A stretch of 64,000 nt of DNA from Comamonas composti DSM 21721. GTDB taxonomy: Bacteria; Pseudomonadota; Gammaproteobacteria; Burkholderiales; Burkholderiaceae_C. The notes beneath the pieces were generated by a model. It did no database searches. It was not told the origin of the DNA and saw nothing but the letters and a program-made list of their open reading frames with translations. Below, piece after piece: positions 1 to 10,205 of this stretch. Positions within the stretch are counted from its first letter, which is position 1; each line of letters opens with the position of its first letter. Both the position numbers and the translations under genes were made by a program. The stretch is taken from positions 98,647-162,646 of the forward strand of contig NZ_AUCQ01000001.1 of assembly GCF_000429845.1 (NCBI RefSeq), read 5' to 3'.

Positions 1-954
1 GAACTCATCCCGATTGCGCTCCAACGCGGCAGCGTAGAGATCGTAAACACGTTCTGAGTGCGCTGGACAGCAACCACCCGGCCTCCCCCACGGCCAGCCG
101 GTAATTCAGCAATCGCCCAGGCCACGCATCAGAGATCCACGGCCGTGTTGAGCCTATCGAATTGCAGCACCAGGCGCATTGCGATCCGAAGGTCGGTACA
201 GAAAGACTCCCAGCGAGGATTGCCCGCGCGGTACGGCGAAGATATTCGAAAAACCGATTCAATCCGCTCATAGCTTGCGCCGACGGCCCACGCCAACCGT
301 CCACGCATGTCTGCTGCCGCACATATCCACGCAAGCAGGTCGAGCCAGCATATAGCCCGCGCCGATAGCCTCCTCGGCTTCCACCTGGCCGCAACACGAA
401 CCAAGTATTCGGCCACGAGCTTCGCCGGCCCTACCCGGCACCAACAGGCGGGCGCCCCCAGCCCGCACGATCAAGCCCTGATCTGCCCGACTCACCGTGC
501 CGCTTGTTTATTTCAAGCTTCGGAAAACGGCATCCTCTCAGCTGAGCACCGGGGAAAAAACCTTGAAATTCAAATACAGATGAGCATGAAATACACCTAT
601 TCGTTTATTCAAATCTCACCTCGTCGATTAAACAAAAATATAACTCAAAATAAAATTAACAAATTTTTCAAAAAAGTACTTAATAAAACATAAAGAAACA
701 TTTCACCCGGGAAAATCAATCTTGATTGACATTCACTCTCGCATCGAAGAATTTTTTTCCGGAATTTTTAAAAAAATTTCAAAAAAAAATGGAAAGTGGA
801 CTATTTTTTTCAATTCGGAAAAATTATATATGCCACACTTCAATTCAGATGGTTTCAAATTTCGTCAAAAAATATCAAATAATAAAAACATCAAACCATT
901 TCAACCCGAAATATTATTCGATCAAGAAGTATTTGATACTCTAGCAAATCAGTC
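1..954. other. Gene-poor stretch with GC-rich to AT-rich switch
   Basis: I see no supportable gene here. Up to about 530 the sequence is GC-rich with short overlapping frames on both strands and no recognisable domain; it could be a decayed gene. From about 540 to 950 it becomes strongly AT-rich. An 85-codon frame from a TTG at 722 to 979 overlaps the start of the adhesin but has no recognisable similarity. Positions 37-58 resemble the right arm of the inverted repeat at 44627-44687. The composition switch suggests the edge of acquired DNA. Confidence 0.5.
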
Positions 955-2088
955 ATGCATATTCATAAATCCATCATAAAAAAATTAGAAACCAAATTTT
1001 ATTTCAAGACTCCACGCCTACGAAGCACTGATTTTGCTTTCTTATTTATTGCAACAATAATCGCACTTTTCTCTGAGGCGGCTCAGGCACAGACTTATTC
1101 ATGCAACGGTATCTCAGAAACGATCAGGGTCACCATGCCCAGTTCTTTGACAGTGCCTCGTGATGCCGCTATTGGATCAGTATTGACACCTTGGATTTCG
1201 ACTCCGGCAATCACCAATTACTATTCATGCACTGTCAGAAATACCGGGGTTGGCCCGACCTACAGATCCCTGCTGCCGACGGCAAGTGGAATCACCGTGA
1301 ATGGCTCTAGCGGCGTCCCATATCAAGTTTGGAATACGAACGTAGCAGGTATAGGACTGGCAATCGGTGCTCGTGCATATATATCTACAAGAGATGCCAG
1401 ATGTTCCGGCTGGTTCGCTTGGGGCAGCTTGCCCGCCATAAGCTCCAGCTGGGGGTATTCGGTATGTAGCTCCATCAACGGGTCAGCTCAAATGAACGTT
1501 GGATTTCAGCTGGAGTTTGCACTTGTGAAAACAGGTAATGTCACTCCTGGAACGACATCAAATTCTGCTGTAGTAGAAACAGCCTGGGCCGCAAAACCGT
1601 CGACTGGCTCACCCTCGGTCCAGGCGACATTCCACAAATTCGTCACACTGACTCCCGTCAATATCCGTGTTGCAGCTTGCGAGACGCCGGACGTGACCGT
1701 CAACATGGGGACCCATCTTCAATCAAAATTTTCCGGCGTGGGTTCGACTACGGCCTTTGTTCCATTCGACGTCAGGCTCAACGCCTGCCCAGCCGGTAAC
1801 CTCAGCAAGATCCAGTATCAGTTCGACCCTGTCGGTGCCGTGGTCGATGCAAACAATGGAGTCATTGCTCTAACGAGCAACTCCACGGCTCGAGGCATAG
1901 CTCTCCAGTTGAAGGACAGCAATGACGTCCCGCTGAAATACAACACCAAATACACGCTGACTGGATACAGCAGTGCTGTCGGTGGCTCCTACAAAATTGG
2001 GCTCAAAGCAGCCTATCGCCAGACAGCAACGGCAGTCACACCTGGCCAGGCAGACGCTGTACTGACCTTTACGATGACTTACCTGTAA
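955..2088 (+). CDS. Chaperone-usher type fimbrial adhesin/pilin, orphan
   Basis: This 377-residue protein is probably exported and assembled at the tip of a chaperone-usher fimbria. After an unusually long basic N-region there is a hydrophobic segment (about residues 27-42) and a likely signal peptidase site after Ala-Gln-Ala, so export is well supported. The middle part resembles a receptor-binding lectin domain with paired cysteines. The last 130 or so residues look like a pilin domain ending in the alternating hydrophobic pattern LTFTMTYL, which is typical of the donor-strand partner in fimbrial subunits. No usher, chaperone or major pilin gene lies within the window. The ATG has no clear Shine-Dalgarno sequence. 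The gene lies in AT-rich DNA beside an insertion sequence remnant, which suggests horizontal transfer. Assignment to family is from C-terminal features only; the ligand is unknown. Confidence 0.7.
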   Translation: MHIHKSIIKKLETKFYFKTPRLRSTDFAFLFIATIIALFSEAAQAQTYSCNGISETIRVTMPSSLTVPRDAAIGSVLTPWISTPAITNYYSCTVRNTGVGPTYRSLLPTASGITVNGSSGVPYQVWNTNVAGIGLAIGARAYISTRDARCSGWFAWGSLPAISSSWGYSVCSSINGSAQMNVGFQLEFALVKTGNVTPGTTSNSAVVETAWAAKPSTGSPSVQATFHKFVTLTPVNIRVAACETPDVTVNMGTHLQSKFSGVGSTTAFVPFDVRLNACPAGNLSKIQYQFDPVGAVVDANNGVIALTSNSTARGIALQLKDSNDVPLKYNTKYTLTGYSSAVGGSYKIGLKAAYRQTATAVTPGQADAVLTFTMTYL

Positions 2089-2160
2089 GGGATGCTCTGC
2101 ATAAATCGGATCCAGGTGTGATAACGCTGGCGAGCCTCCTGCCACGCACGCCATAACACT

Positions 2161-2196
2161 CCAGATGCCCGTGTTTCGCGGACATCTGGCCTTTTC
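2161..2196 (+). terminator. Rho-independent terminator after the adhesin
   Basis: CCAGATG and CATCTGG pair around a short loop, followed by CCTTTT. It lies about 70 bases past the adhesin stop codon. Confidence 0.65.
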
Positions 2197-2205
2197 AGAC
2201 GATCA

Positions 2206-2881
<676 letters not shown>

Positions 2882-3056
2882 AGCTCAATCCTCTCAGAGT
2901 GTTGAGCCTCCGTAAAACCCGAGGCGATTCAGTCTGAAGCGGTTGGGAGTGGATTTTGCTGGATGTCAGTGGATGAGAGTTGGTTAAAAACTCTCAATCC
3001 TGACGATGACTTACGAGGTTCCCTGGTGTTCGGTGGAAGACCCTGGAAAGTCGAAG

Positions 3057-3130
3057 TGGAGCGGGTGACGAGAATCGAACTCGCGTATCGAGCTTGGGAA
3101 GCTAGCGTTCTACCATTGAACTACACCCGC
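3057..3130 (-). tRNA. tRNA-Gly(CCC)
   Basis: The minus strand folds as a 74-base tRNA: acceptor arm GCGGGTG pairs with CACCCGC, the T-arm contains GTTCGATTC, and the anticodon loop reads TTCCCAA, giving anticodon CCC. The 3' CCA is encoded (3057-3059). It closely resembles E. coli glyU. Its 3' end points toward the adhesin/IS block, the usual orientation for island integration at a tRNA. Confidence 0.95.
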
Positions 3131-3586
3131 CCGGGTGCTGTGCTGCATGGTGCAGCAAAGTGCTGCTGCCATCGTACCTCAAGCCAGAACCTACGCAGGC
3201 AATTTGCGAGCAGCGGCGCAGAAAATTTTGTCGCCTGAATGGCCTTCGAAGCTTGGCGATACATAGGGGCAATGGGCTACCGGGTTCGCCCTGATTGCAA
3301 GATTAGTACAATTGTTCTGGATCAAAGACGTGGTCTTTGTGCCGTGCTGTGGCTTGCGGTCTTTGCACGCTGCCGTGAACCGGTTTCGTGATTGACCTGC
3401 GTACATTTCCTGATATCTCTTTGGCTTGCCATGCGCTGCAATGGGGCGCTATGGCTTATGCCTTCTTGAAACCCTGCTCTCGTTTATGAAGAACCGCTTC
3501 GGCCAGCCGGGACACTCCCCGGAGCATTCGCACAGGCTTGCTACCAGCCGGCGCGCTCGATGCCAGGCCCGGGCGGAGGCCATGGC
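3131..3586. other. Intergenic region before ctaA
   Basis: No gene is supported here. It must contain the leftward tRNA-Gly promoter and the rightward ctaA promoter, but I cannot identify either with confidence. A GGAGG at 3575-3579 is the ribosome binding site for the GTG start of ctaA at 3587. Confidence 0.5.
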
Positions 3587-4753
3587 GTGAACGAGCAGGC
3601 CTTGTATGACCTGGCTCCGGTGCTGGAGCTCATGGCCCTGGGCCTGCTTTTGGCCCTGGGCCCTTTGGCCTGGGTCTGGCTGCGCAAGCGCGAATCAGGG
3701 CCTGTGTCACGCCTGCAGGCCTTGTCGGTGCTGACCTTGTTTCTGACCTTTGATCTGGTCTTGTTCGGCGCCTTCACCCGCCTCACGGATTCGGGACTGG
3801 GCTGCCCCGACTGGCCAGGCTGCTATGGCAGCGCCAGCCCTTGGGGAGCCAAGAATCAGATCGCATCCGCACAGGCCGCCATGCCTACAGGGCCCGTCAC
3901 CCATGGCAAGGCCTGGATCGAGATGATTCACCGTTATCTCGCGACCACGGTTGGCGTACTCATCATCGCCATGACGCTGCTGGCCTGGCGCCTGACCCGG
4001 ACTCAGAAGCGGGAAGCGCGCATCCTCAACCCCTGGTGGCCTACCCTGGCCCTGGTCTGGGTCTGCCTGCAAGGTGCATTTGGCGCCTTGACGGTGACCA
4101 TGAGGCTGTTTCCTGCCATCGTGACCATGCATTTGCTGGGCGGAACCGTATTGCTGGCCTTGCTGGCTGTACCCGCCTCGGGCCTGGGACTCGCGCAGCG
4201 CGGCCAGCCTCCTACACGGATCCCCCCAGGGCTGCGCCGCCTGCTGTGGCTGGGCCTGGGCCTGCTGCTTGTGCAGGCAGCCCTGGGCGGCTGGGTAAGC
4301 ACGAACTATGCGGTGCTGGCCTGCAGCAGCTTTCCGACCTGCCAGGGAAACTGGTGGCCGGCCATGGATTTTGCCCAGGCCTTTGAGATCTGGCGCCCAC
4401 TGGGCCTGCTCCAGAATGGCAGCCACATCAGTTTTGAAGGGCTGACGGCGATCCACTATTTACACCGCCTCGGCGCCTATGTGGTCGTGCCGATGCTGCT
4501 GGTCTTGTGCTGGCAGTTGCGGGCGGTGCCGGAGCTGGCACGCCAGCGCCGCTGGCTGGGCAGCCTGCTGCTGGCCCAGGTGCTGACCGGCCTGTCCAAC
4601 GTGGTGCTGGACTGGCCTCTGGCAGCGGCGGTATTGCATACGGGCGGGGCTGCGGCCCTGGTGGCCGTGATTGTCTGGAGCCTGGCGATCAGCCGCTCCC
4701 AGGCGAAGAGCGCAGATGCTGTGATTGCGCGCGGGAAAGAAGTCTATGAGTGA
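3587..4753 (+). CDS. ctaA: Heme A synthase (COX15/CtaA family)
   Basis: This integral membrane enzyme oxidises the C8 methyl of heme O to a formyl group, giving heme A for aa3-type cytochrome oxidase. The protein has about eight hydrophobic segments. [20 protein letters not shown] near the N-terminus is the family signature, and conserved histidines appear in [27 protein letters not shown] and VLHTGGA, the heme ligands. I chose the GTG at 3587 because GGAGG lies seven bases upstream; an ATG at 3560 would add nine residues but lacks such a site. The gene overlaps ctaB by eight bases, so the two are co-translated. Structural cox genes, which often precede ctaA in related genomes, are absent from the window. 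Confidence 0.92.
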   Translation: MNEQALYDLAPVLELMALGLLLALGPLAWVWLRKRESGPVSRLQALSVLTLFLTFDLVLFGAFTRLTDSGLGCPDWPGCYGSASPWGAKNQIASAQAAMPTGPVTHGKAWIEMIHRYLATTVGVLIIAMTLLAWRLTRTQKREARILNPWWPTLALVWVCLQGAFGALTVTMRLFPAIVTMHLLGGTVLLALLAVPASGLGLAQRGQPPTRIPPGLRRLLWLGLGLLLVQAALGGWVSTNYAVLACSSFPTCQGNWWPAMDFAQAFEIWRPLGLLQNGSHISFEGLTAIHYLHRLGAYVVVPMLLVLCWQLRAVPELARQRRWLGSLLLAQVLTGLSNVVLDWPLAAAVLHTGGAAALVAVIVWSLAISRSQAKSADAVIARGKEVYE

Positions 4754-5651
4754 ACAAGCAAGCCTCCTGGCCGCGCCATCGCGCTGGTCCCAGTTTTATG
4801 CCCTGACCAAACCAAGGGTAGTGCAGCTCATCGTGTTCTGTGCCTTGATCGGCATGGTGCTGGCCATCCCTGGCTGGCCCAGTGCTGCTCAATGGCTGCA
4901 CATGGCGGTTGCCTGTCTGGGCATCTGGCTGGTGGCAGGCGCGGCTGCGGCCTTCAACTGCCTGGTGGAGCGCCATATCGATGCGCGCATGAAGCGCACG
5001 GCCTGGCGGCCCACGGCGCGTGGCGAGCTCAGCAGCCAGCAGGCACTCGCATTCTCGGCTCTGCTGTGCACCCTTGGTGCTGCCATCTTGCTGGCCTTCA
5101 CCAACCCGCTGACCATGTGGCTGACGCTGGCCACCTTCATCGGTTATGCTGTGATCTATACCGTGGTGCTCAAGCCTGCGACACCGCAGAACATCGTGAT
5201 CGGCGGGGCCTCGGGCGCCATGCCGCCCCTTCTGGGCTGGGCCGCAGTCACGGGCCAGGTGGGGCCTGAGGCCTTGATCCTGTTTCTGATCATCTTTCTG
5301 TGGACGCCTCCGCACTTCTGGGCCCTGGCCTTGTACCGTGTGGAGGATTACCGCCAGTCCGGCCTGCCCATGCTGCCCGTGACCCATGGCAGCGAATACA
5401 CGCGGCTGCAGATCCTGCTCTACACCGTAATCCTGTTCGCAGCCTGTCTTCTGCCCTTCATGTACGGCATGAGCTCCTGGCTTTATCTGGCGGTGGCCGT
5501 GGTCCTGAGCCTGGGCTTTTGCGGCTATGCGTTTGCGCTGTGGCGCAACTACTCGGACCAGTTGTCGCGCAAGACCTTTCGCTTCTCGCTGATCCACCTG
5601 AGCGTGCTGTTCGCGGCCCTGCTGGTCGACCACTACCTCTGGCTGGGCTGA
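4746..5651 (+). CDS. ctaB: Protoheme IX farnesyltransferase (heme O synthase)
   Basis: This UbiA-superfamily membrane prenyltransferase adds a farnesyl group to heme B to make heme O, the substrate of CtaA. At 301 residues it has the usual size. TKPRVVQL opens the first membrane segment, [15 protein letters not shown] is the first Asp-rich prenyl-diphosphate/Mg site, and [18 protein letters not shown] is the second. The start ATG lies inside the end of ctaA, so translation is coupled. A SCO1/SenC gene that often follows ctaB in relatives is not here; the next gene is convergent regA. Confidence 0.93.
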   Translation: MSEQASLLAAPSRWSQFYALTKPRVVQLIVFCALIGMVLAIPGWPSAAQWLHMAVACLGIWLVAGAAAAFNCLVERHIDARMKRTAWRPTARGELSSQQALAFSALLCTLGAAILLAFTNPLTMWLTLATFIGYAVIYTVVLKPATPQNIVIGGASGAMPPLLGWAAVTGQVGPEALILFLIIFLWTPPHFWALALYRVEDYRQSGLPMLPVTHGSEYTRLQILLYTVILFAACLLPFMYGMSSWLYLAVAVVLSLGFCGYAFALWRNYSDQLSRKTFRFSLIHLSVLFAALLVDHYLWLG

Positions 5652-5668
5652 GCCGCGTACACAGCCCG

Positions 5669-6205
5669 TTACTTGATCTGCCGCTTTTCGAGCTTGCGTG
5701 CCAGCGTGCGCCTGTGCATGCCAAGGCGCCTGGCGGCTTCCGAGATGTTGAAGTCGCTGTCCGCAAGTGTCTCGTGGATATGCTCCCACTCCAGTGTCTT
5801 GATCGAGGTCGGGTTGCGCGACAGCTCGGTATCGGTGCGGCCTTCCTGGCGCTCGAAGGCGGCCTCTATGTCATCGGTGTTCGAGGGCTTGGCCAGGTAG
5901 TGACAGGCGCCCAGCTTGACGGCCTCCACGGCCGTGGCAATGCTCGCGTAGCCCGTGAGCACCACGATCCTGGCCTCGGGATTGTGCAGATGAAGCATTT
6001 GCACGCAGCTCAGGCCCGAAGCCTGGCCTGCGAGCTTCAGATCCATGACCGCATATTCGGGGCGATGCTGCTGGAGCAGGCTGCCGACTTGCTCGGCACT
6101 GCTGGCATGCAGGACGCTGTAGCCGCGGCGCTCGAAGGAACGCGTGAGTGTGCGAGCAAAAGTTGCATCGTCTTCAACCAGGAGCAGGAGGCGGGGGCTT
6201 TCCAT
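5669..6205 (-). CDS. regA: RegA/PrrA-type redox response regulator
   Basis: This 178-residue regulator has an N-terminal receiver domain with the acidic pair at Glu11-Asp12, the phosphorylated Asp at position 55 (AVMDLKL) and the conserved Lys in LAKPSN. A short linker leads to a Fis-type helix-turn-helix (NISEAARRLGMHRRTLARKL), the RegA/PrrA/ActR signature. Members control respiration and energy genes in response to quinone/redox state. It lies 23 bases downstream of regB in the same orientation, so the two form an operon. The tail-to-tail position with ctaAB suggests, but does not prove, that oxidase genes are targets. Confidence 0.92.
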   Translation of the reverse strand: MESPRLLLLVEDDATFARTLTRSFERRGYSVLHASSAEQVGSLLQQHRPEYAVMDLKLAGQASGLSCVQMLHLHNPEARIVVLTGYASIATAVEAVKLGACHYLAKPSNTDDIEAAFERQEGRTDTELSRNPTSIKTLEWEHIHETLADSDFNISEAARRLGMHRRTLARKLEKRQIK

Positions 6206-6228
6206 GATGAGTGTTTCAGGTCCCAGGT

Positions 6229-7614
6229 CTAGGAGCCTGGTTCAATCGCAATCGATGACAGGGGCAGACTTATCTCCACCTCGCTGCCACAGGGCTTGAG
6301 TTCGCGTATTTCCACACGGCCGCCCAATGAGCGCGCCACGTTGAGCACCAGGAACAGGCCCAGGCCTCGGCCTGGACGTCCGGTCTTGGTGGACAGGTGA
6401 CACTGACCCAGTTTCTCGAGGATGTGCGGGGCAAAGCCCGGGCCGCGATCTCTGACGCTCAGGCGCAGGATGCCGTCATCGACACCGAGCTCAAGGCCTA
6501 CGTAGGAGGGGGATGCTTCGGCAGCATTGTCGAGCACATTGCAAACCATTTGTGCCAGAGCGGTATCCGAGAGCATGGCAAAGTCCTGCCCGGCAGGCCG
6601 GTAGTCGAAATCTGCGACCTGGTGGCGGGTCTGCCAGTCGGCGATCACACCGTCCATGAAGCTGCGCAGCGTGGCCGTGCGCGGCATGTCGGCGCGCGTC
6701 TCGCCAGCCGACATGAGCACGCTGGAGACGATGGACTTGCAGCGCAGCAGTTGCTGCTGCATATCCTGTAGATCGGCAAGCAGGTCGGGGTCGCGCGCCA
6801 GGGCCGGCATATGCTGCCAGTCGCCCAGGATGACCGACATCGTGGCCAGCGGCGTGCCCAGCTCGTGCGCAGCGCCCGTGGCCAGCAGGCCCAGGCGCAC
6901 GATGTGCTCTTCATCGCTGGCACGCTGGCGCATGTCGGCCAGGCGCGCATCGCGGCGACGCAGATTGGAGACGATGCGCCGCAAGAACACCACGATGAGC
7001 ACCGTGGTCAGGCCGAAGCTGATGAGCACGCCAGCGAGATAAAGCCCGGGAAGATCCTGCTGGCTCGCAAAATTCATGGCCAGCGGCCTGTGGGTCACAG
7101 ACAGCACCAGAGCACAGGCCGAGGTCGCCGCCACCACCAGCCAGGCATGTGTGGGCCGCAGCAGCACGGCCCCCAGAATTCCCTGCAGCAAAAACAGATA
7201 GATGAAGGGGTTGCCCGCGCCGCCGCTCAGGTACAGCTGTATGGCCAGGGCCAGCACATCGGCCAGCAAGGCTGCAAGCAGATCGCGCCCCGAGATCGGA
7301 CGTCGGTGGCTGCGGTACCAATAGATGTAGCCAAGGTTGGCCAGCACGCTCAGCAAAAGCACCAAGGCCATGGCCGGTAGCGGCAGGGATATGCCAAAGC
7401 CGTAGTGCACCAGGGTGATGGTGATGATCTGCCCGATGACGGCCAGCCAACGCAGCTGGATCAGCAGATACATGTTCTGGCGCTCGGTGCTGCGCTCTAC
7501 ACGGGACAGGAAGGCGGATGGGGAGGCGGTAGTCACCAGCCGATTGTGGGCCAGGACCGATGGGCTTTGCGGATACCGACCTTGTTCGCAGCCCCTAGAA
7601 TTTTGGGCTTTCAT
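6229..7614 (-). CDS. regB: RegB/PrrB-type redox sensor histidine kinase
   Basis: This is the membrane kinase partner of RegA. Several hydrophobic segments occupy roughly residues 50-215, and the ubiquinone-sensing motif GGAGNPF lies at residues 131-137. The phospho-acceptor is His250 in GAAHELGTP, followed by an N box ([10 protein letters not shown]) and G boxes ([15 protein letters not shown]) of the ATPase domain. The annotated ATG leaves only 15 bases to the divergent gene at 7630. A start further in, such as the GTG at 7536 or the Met at residue 48, would leave room for both promoters, so the true start is uncertain. Confidence 0.9.
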   Translation of the reverse strand: MKAQNSRGCEQGRYPQSPSVLAHNRLVTTASPSAFLSRVERSTERQNMYLLIQLRWLAVIGQIITITLVHYGFGISLPLPAMALVLLLSVLANLGYIYWYRSHRRPISGRDLLAALLADVLALAIQLYLSGGAGNPFIYLFLLQGILGAVLLRPTHAWLVVAATSACALVLSVTHRPLAMNFASQQDLPGLYLAGVLISFGLTTVLIVVFLRRIVSNLRRRDARLADMRQRASDEEHIVRLGLLATGAAHELGTPLATMSVILGDWQHMPALARDPDLLADLQDMQQQLLRCKSIVSSVLMSAGETRADMPRTATLRSFMDGVIADWQTRHQVADFDYRPAGQDFAMLSDTALAQMVCNVLDNAAEASPSYVGLELGVDDGILRLSVRDRGPGFAPHILEKLGQCHLSTKTGRPGRGLGLFLVLNVARSLGGRVEIRELKPCGSEVEISLPLSSIAIEPGS

Positions 7615-7629
7615 GCAAGAAATTCAGTT

Positions 7630-8736
7630 ATGGCGGACAAAGTCGAGACCGTGGTCATCGGAGCAGGTGTGGTGGGGTTGGCGGTGGCGCGCGCCCTGGC
7701 GCTGGCGGGGCGCGAAGTCATGGTGCTGGAAAAGGAGGCCGCCATCGGCACCCAGACCAGCTCGCGCAACAGCGAAGTCATTCATGCGGGCATTTATTAC
7801 CAGCCCGGATCACTGAAGGCGCGCCTTTGCGTCGAAGGCAAGAAGGCCTTGTATGCGTATTGCGCCGAGCGCGGCATTGCCCATGACCGCTGCGGCAAGC
7901 TCATTGTGGCCACGAGCCAGGCGCAGATCGAGCACCTGCACGGCATGGCCCGCCATGCACGGAGCAATGGCGTTGACGATCTGCACTGGCTGGATGCGGC
8001 CCAGGCCCGGGCCCTGGAGCCCGAGCTCAACTGCGCGGCCGCCCTGCACTCACCGAGCACGGGCATTGTCGACAGCCATGGCCTGATGCTGTCCCTGCAA
8101 GGCGATCTGGAAAACGCAGGCGGGATGGTGGCCTGTCACGCCCAGCTTCAAGAGGCCGAGGTCCGGGCCGACGGCATCTGGCTGAAGACGGCGGACGGCA
8201 CCGAGCTGCTGGCCCAGACCGTGGTCAATGCAGCAGGCCTGCAGGCGCCCGATCTGGCCGCATGCATCAAAGGCTACCCACAGCAGTTGGCGCCCAAGGC
8301 CTTTTACGCCAAGGGCAGCTACTTCACCTTGTCGGGGCGGGCGCCGTTCTCGCATCTCATCTATCCCGTGCCCGAGGCTGCAGGCCTGGGCGTGCACTTG
8401 ACCCTGGACCTTGGCGGCCAGGCCAAGTTCGGCCCCGACGTGCAATGGACGGACAGCGCCCAGGACTTGCAGGTGGATGCGCAACGCGCCCAGCTGTTCT
8501 ACAGCGAGATCCGGCGCTACTGGCCAGGACTGCCCGAGCATGCCTTGCAGCCCGGCTATGCGGGCATGCGCCCCAAGATCCATGGGCCGAATGAGCCGGG
8601 TGCAGACTTTGTGTTCCAGGGGCCGCAGGCGCATGGCATTCCAGGCCTGGTGCATCTCTTTGGCATCGAATCGCCGGGCCTGACCAGCAGCCTGGCCATA
8701 GGGGCCCATGTGGCGCGGATCCTGGATGGCCACTGA
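7630..8736 (+). CDS. FAD-dependent oxidoreductase, L-2-hydroxyglutarate dehydrogenase-like
   Basis: This 368-residue flavoprotein of the DAO superfamily begins with a Rossmann dinucleotide motif ([15 protein letters not shown]) and an acidic end of the second strand (VLEKE). The segment [21 protein letters not shown] is characteristic of the LhgO/L2HGDH group, which oxidises L-2-hydroxyglutarate to 2-oxoglutarate and passes electrons to quinone. The C-terminal part keeps GYAGMRPKI and [17 protein letters not shown], again typical of the group. The start at 7630 was chosen by homology of the Rossmann motif; the open frame extends upstream without support. Substrate assignment is inference. Confidence 0.85.
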   Translation: MADKVETVVIGAGVVGLAVARALALAGREVMVLEKEAAIGTQTSSRNSEVIHAGIYYQPGSLKARLCVEGKKALYAYCAERGIAHDRCGKLIVATSQAQIEHLHGMARHARSNGVDDLHWLDAAQARALEPELNCAAALHSPSTGIVDSHGLMLSLQGDLENAGGMVACHAQLQEAEVRADGIWLKTADGTELLAQTVVNAAGLQAPDLAACIKGYPQQLAPKAFYAKGSYFTLSGRAPFSHLIYPVPEAAGLGVHLTLDLGGQAKFGPDVQWTDSAQDLQVDAQRAQLFYSEIRRYWPGLPEHALQPGYAGMRPKIHGPNEPGADFVFQGPQAHGIPGLVHLFGIESPGLTSSLAIGAHVARILDGH

Positions 8737-8916
8737 GCTCAAATGGGCTTCGTCTTACATGAGTAAGGCCCTGGGCCAGCGCGGGCGAGGTGCAACATTT
8801 GGCTAAGATGTATCCATGCTGCACCTGAAAATGCCAGCGTAATCCGAAGAACGCGGGCGGCAGCTCCGCCAACGACTGCCGTCTTCCCTTGTTGCTTGAA
8901 TAGAGAAAGGCTCACT

Positions 8917-9228
8917 ATGTCGAAGTCGATTACCGATACCGTCTCCAACGCCCAGGCCGATCTGGAAAAGCTGGTGCGTGATCTGCGTGGCCTGCTGTCT
9001 GCACGCGAGCTGGATGCCGTGCCCGAGATCAACCTGCTGCGCCAGCGCATCGATGAAAGCGTGTCCAATGTGCGCGACACGGCCGTGCGTGCTGCCCAGG
9101 ATGCGGCCCGCCAGGCACGCGATGCCGCCGATGCCGCCGACCGCTATGCCCATGACGAACCCTGGCGCGTGGCCGGCGCCGCCCTGGCCGTGGGCGCCCT
9201 GCTGGGCTTCATGCTGGGACGCCGTTAA
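8917..9228 (+). CDS. ElaB/YqjD/DUF883 family membrane-anchored protein
   Basis: This is a 103-residue protein of the ElaB/YqjD type. It has an amphipathic, Ala/Arg-rich helical body (about residues 10-75) and a single C-terminal membrane segment (AGAALAVGALLGFMLGRR), including the glycine-zipper-like tail and terminal arginines typical of the family. E. coli YqjD anchors ribosomes at the inner membrane in stationary phase; that role is only inferred here. The ATG at 8917 has GAGAAAGG upstream. It opens a three-gene operon with YqjE-like and YqjK-like genes. Confidence 0.88.
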   Translation: MSKSITDTVSNAQADLEKLVRDLRGLLSARELDAVPEINLLRQRIDESVSNVRDTAVRAAQDAARQARDAADAADRYAHDEPWRVAGAALAVGALLGFMLGRR

Positions 9229-9258
9229 GTTTTGACGCAGTCCCAAGGAAAGAAACCA

Positions 9259-9654
9259 GTGCGCTGGACTTCTCTGCTGGGCCTGGATGCCCTGATCGCA
9301 CGCTGGCGTGCGTCAGTCATAGAGCTGGCGATTGCCGTCGAGGATCGCTCCGATCTGGCGCGCCTGGAGTGGGAGCAGCACAAACGCAGCATGCAGTCTG
9401 TGGTGATGCTGCTCATCGCCATGGGAACGCTGGGTGTGGTCTTTTTGCTCATGCTCTCGCTAGCGCTGCTGGTGCAGTTCTGGGACAGCGAGCATCGCGT
9501 GCTCGTCGCCTGGAGCCTGGCCGGTGGCTGGCTGCTGCTCTGGGCACTGGCCCTGTGGCGCCTGCTGCTCGCGGCCAGGCAACTGTCCCGCCCCTTCATG
9601 CTGACCCGCCAGGAATTGAATGAAGACTGGCAGGCTTTGAAGAAAAGGCTTTAG
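9259..9654 (+). CDS. YqjE-like inner membrane protein (phage holin superfamily 6)
   Basis: This 131-residue protein has two hydrophobic segments in the middle (SVVMLLIAMGTLGVVFLLML and the segment containing SLAGGWLLLWALALW), separated by a short polar turn, with charged flanks. This is the architecture of YqjE/DUF1469 proteins. I prefer the GTG at 9259 because AAGGAAAG lies six bases upstream; a TTG at 9232 would add nine residues with no clear ribosome site. Its position between an ElaB-like and a YqjK-like gene supports the assignment. Confidence 0.85.
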   Translation: MRWTSLLGLDALIARWRASVIELAIAVEDRSDLARLEWEQHKRSMQSVVMLLIAMGTLGVVFLLMLSLALLVQFWDSEHRVLVAWSLAGGWLLLWALALWRLLLAARQLSRPFMLTRQELNEDWQALKKRL

Positions 9655-9657
9655 CCC

Positions 9658-10008
9658 ATGAACAACGCTTCCACAACCCCTGCTGCAAAGCCCGCTGCGG
9701 CTGACAGGCCTTGGCCCGAGCCCACGCTGGCCCAGCAAAAGGTGTTGAATCGCATTGCCCTGCAGCGCGAGCGGCTTGCGGCTCGGGCCTCGGCCAGGGC
9801 CCAGGCCAAGGCCTTGAGCAAGAGCGCGGCCCAGGTATCCGCCGATGCTCCGTTGATGGAGCGCATCACGACGTTTGCGCGCCTGCACCCCATGGCCGTG
9901 GCGCTTGCGGGCGGCGCAGCCCTGATCGTGGGGCCGCGCAAGCTGATCCGCGTGGGCACGACCGTCACGCCCTGGGTGTTGCGCCTGATACAGCGCTACA
10001 ACCGCTGA
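9658..10008 (+). CDS. YqjK-like small protein
   Basis: This 116-residue protein has an Ala/Pro-rich N-terminus, a basic helical middle and one moderately hydrophobic segment (HPMAVALAGGAALIVGPRKL). It is weakly conserved, and I assign it mainly from position: it starts three bases after the YqjE-like stop codon and completes the yqjD-yqjE-yqjK arrangement known from enterobacteria. Function is unknown. A strong hairpin follows, ending the operon. Confidence 0.7.
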   Translation: MNNASTTPAAKPAAADRPWPEPTLAQQKVLNRIALQRERLAARASARAQAKALSKSAAQVSADAPLMERITTFARLHPMAVALAGGAALIVGPRKLIRVGTTVTPWVLRLIQRYNR

Positions 10009-10040
10009 GGCAGGTTCAGCGCCTGCCTCATTGCACGCCC

Positions 10041-10070
10041 GTCGCCCTCTTATCGAGGGCGACTTTTGTT
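10041..10070 (+). terminator. Terminator of the YqjD-YqjE-YqjK-like operon
   Basis: GTCGCCCTC and GAGGGCGAC form a perfect nine-base-pair stem around TTATC, followed by TTTTGTTT. Confidence 0.85.
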
Positions 10071-10205
10071 TGGGGCCATGGCTCATGACCCTGGGTTCTG
10101 AGCTATTGACGAAACTGTCTGGAAAGCCGCTCCGCCGGACGCCCCAAGCCACTCTCTCGCGGATACAGTGCCAGGCTGTACTTCAGCTATGAGGCAAGGC
10201 TTTCC

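Noticed and set aside
129..495. Minus-strand frames rich in Arg/Ala at the window start
   Set aside because: No domain or consistent frame; may be a decayed gene, but nothing supports a call.
722..979. 85-codon TTG frame before the adhesin
   Set aside because: AT-rich, low-complexity sequence without ribosome site or similarity; it overlaps the adhesin start.
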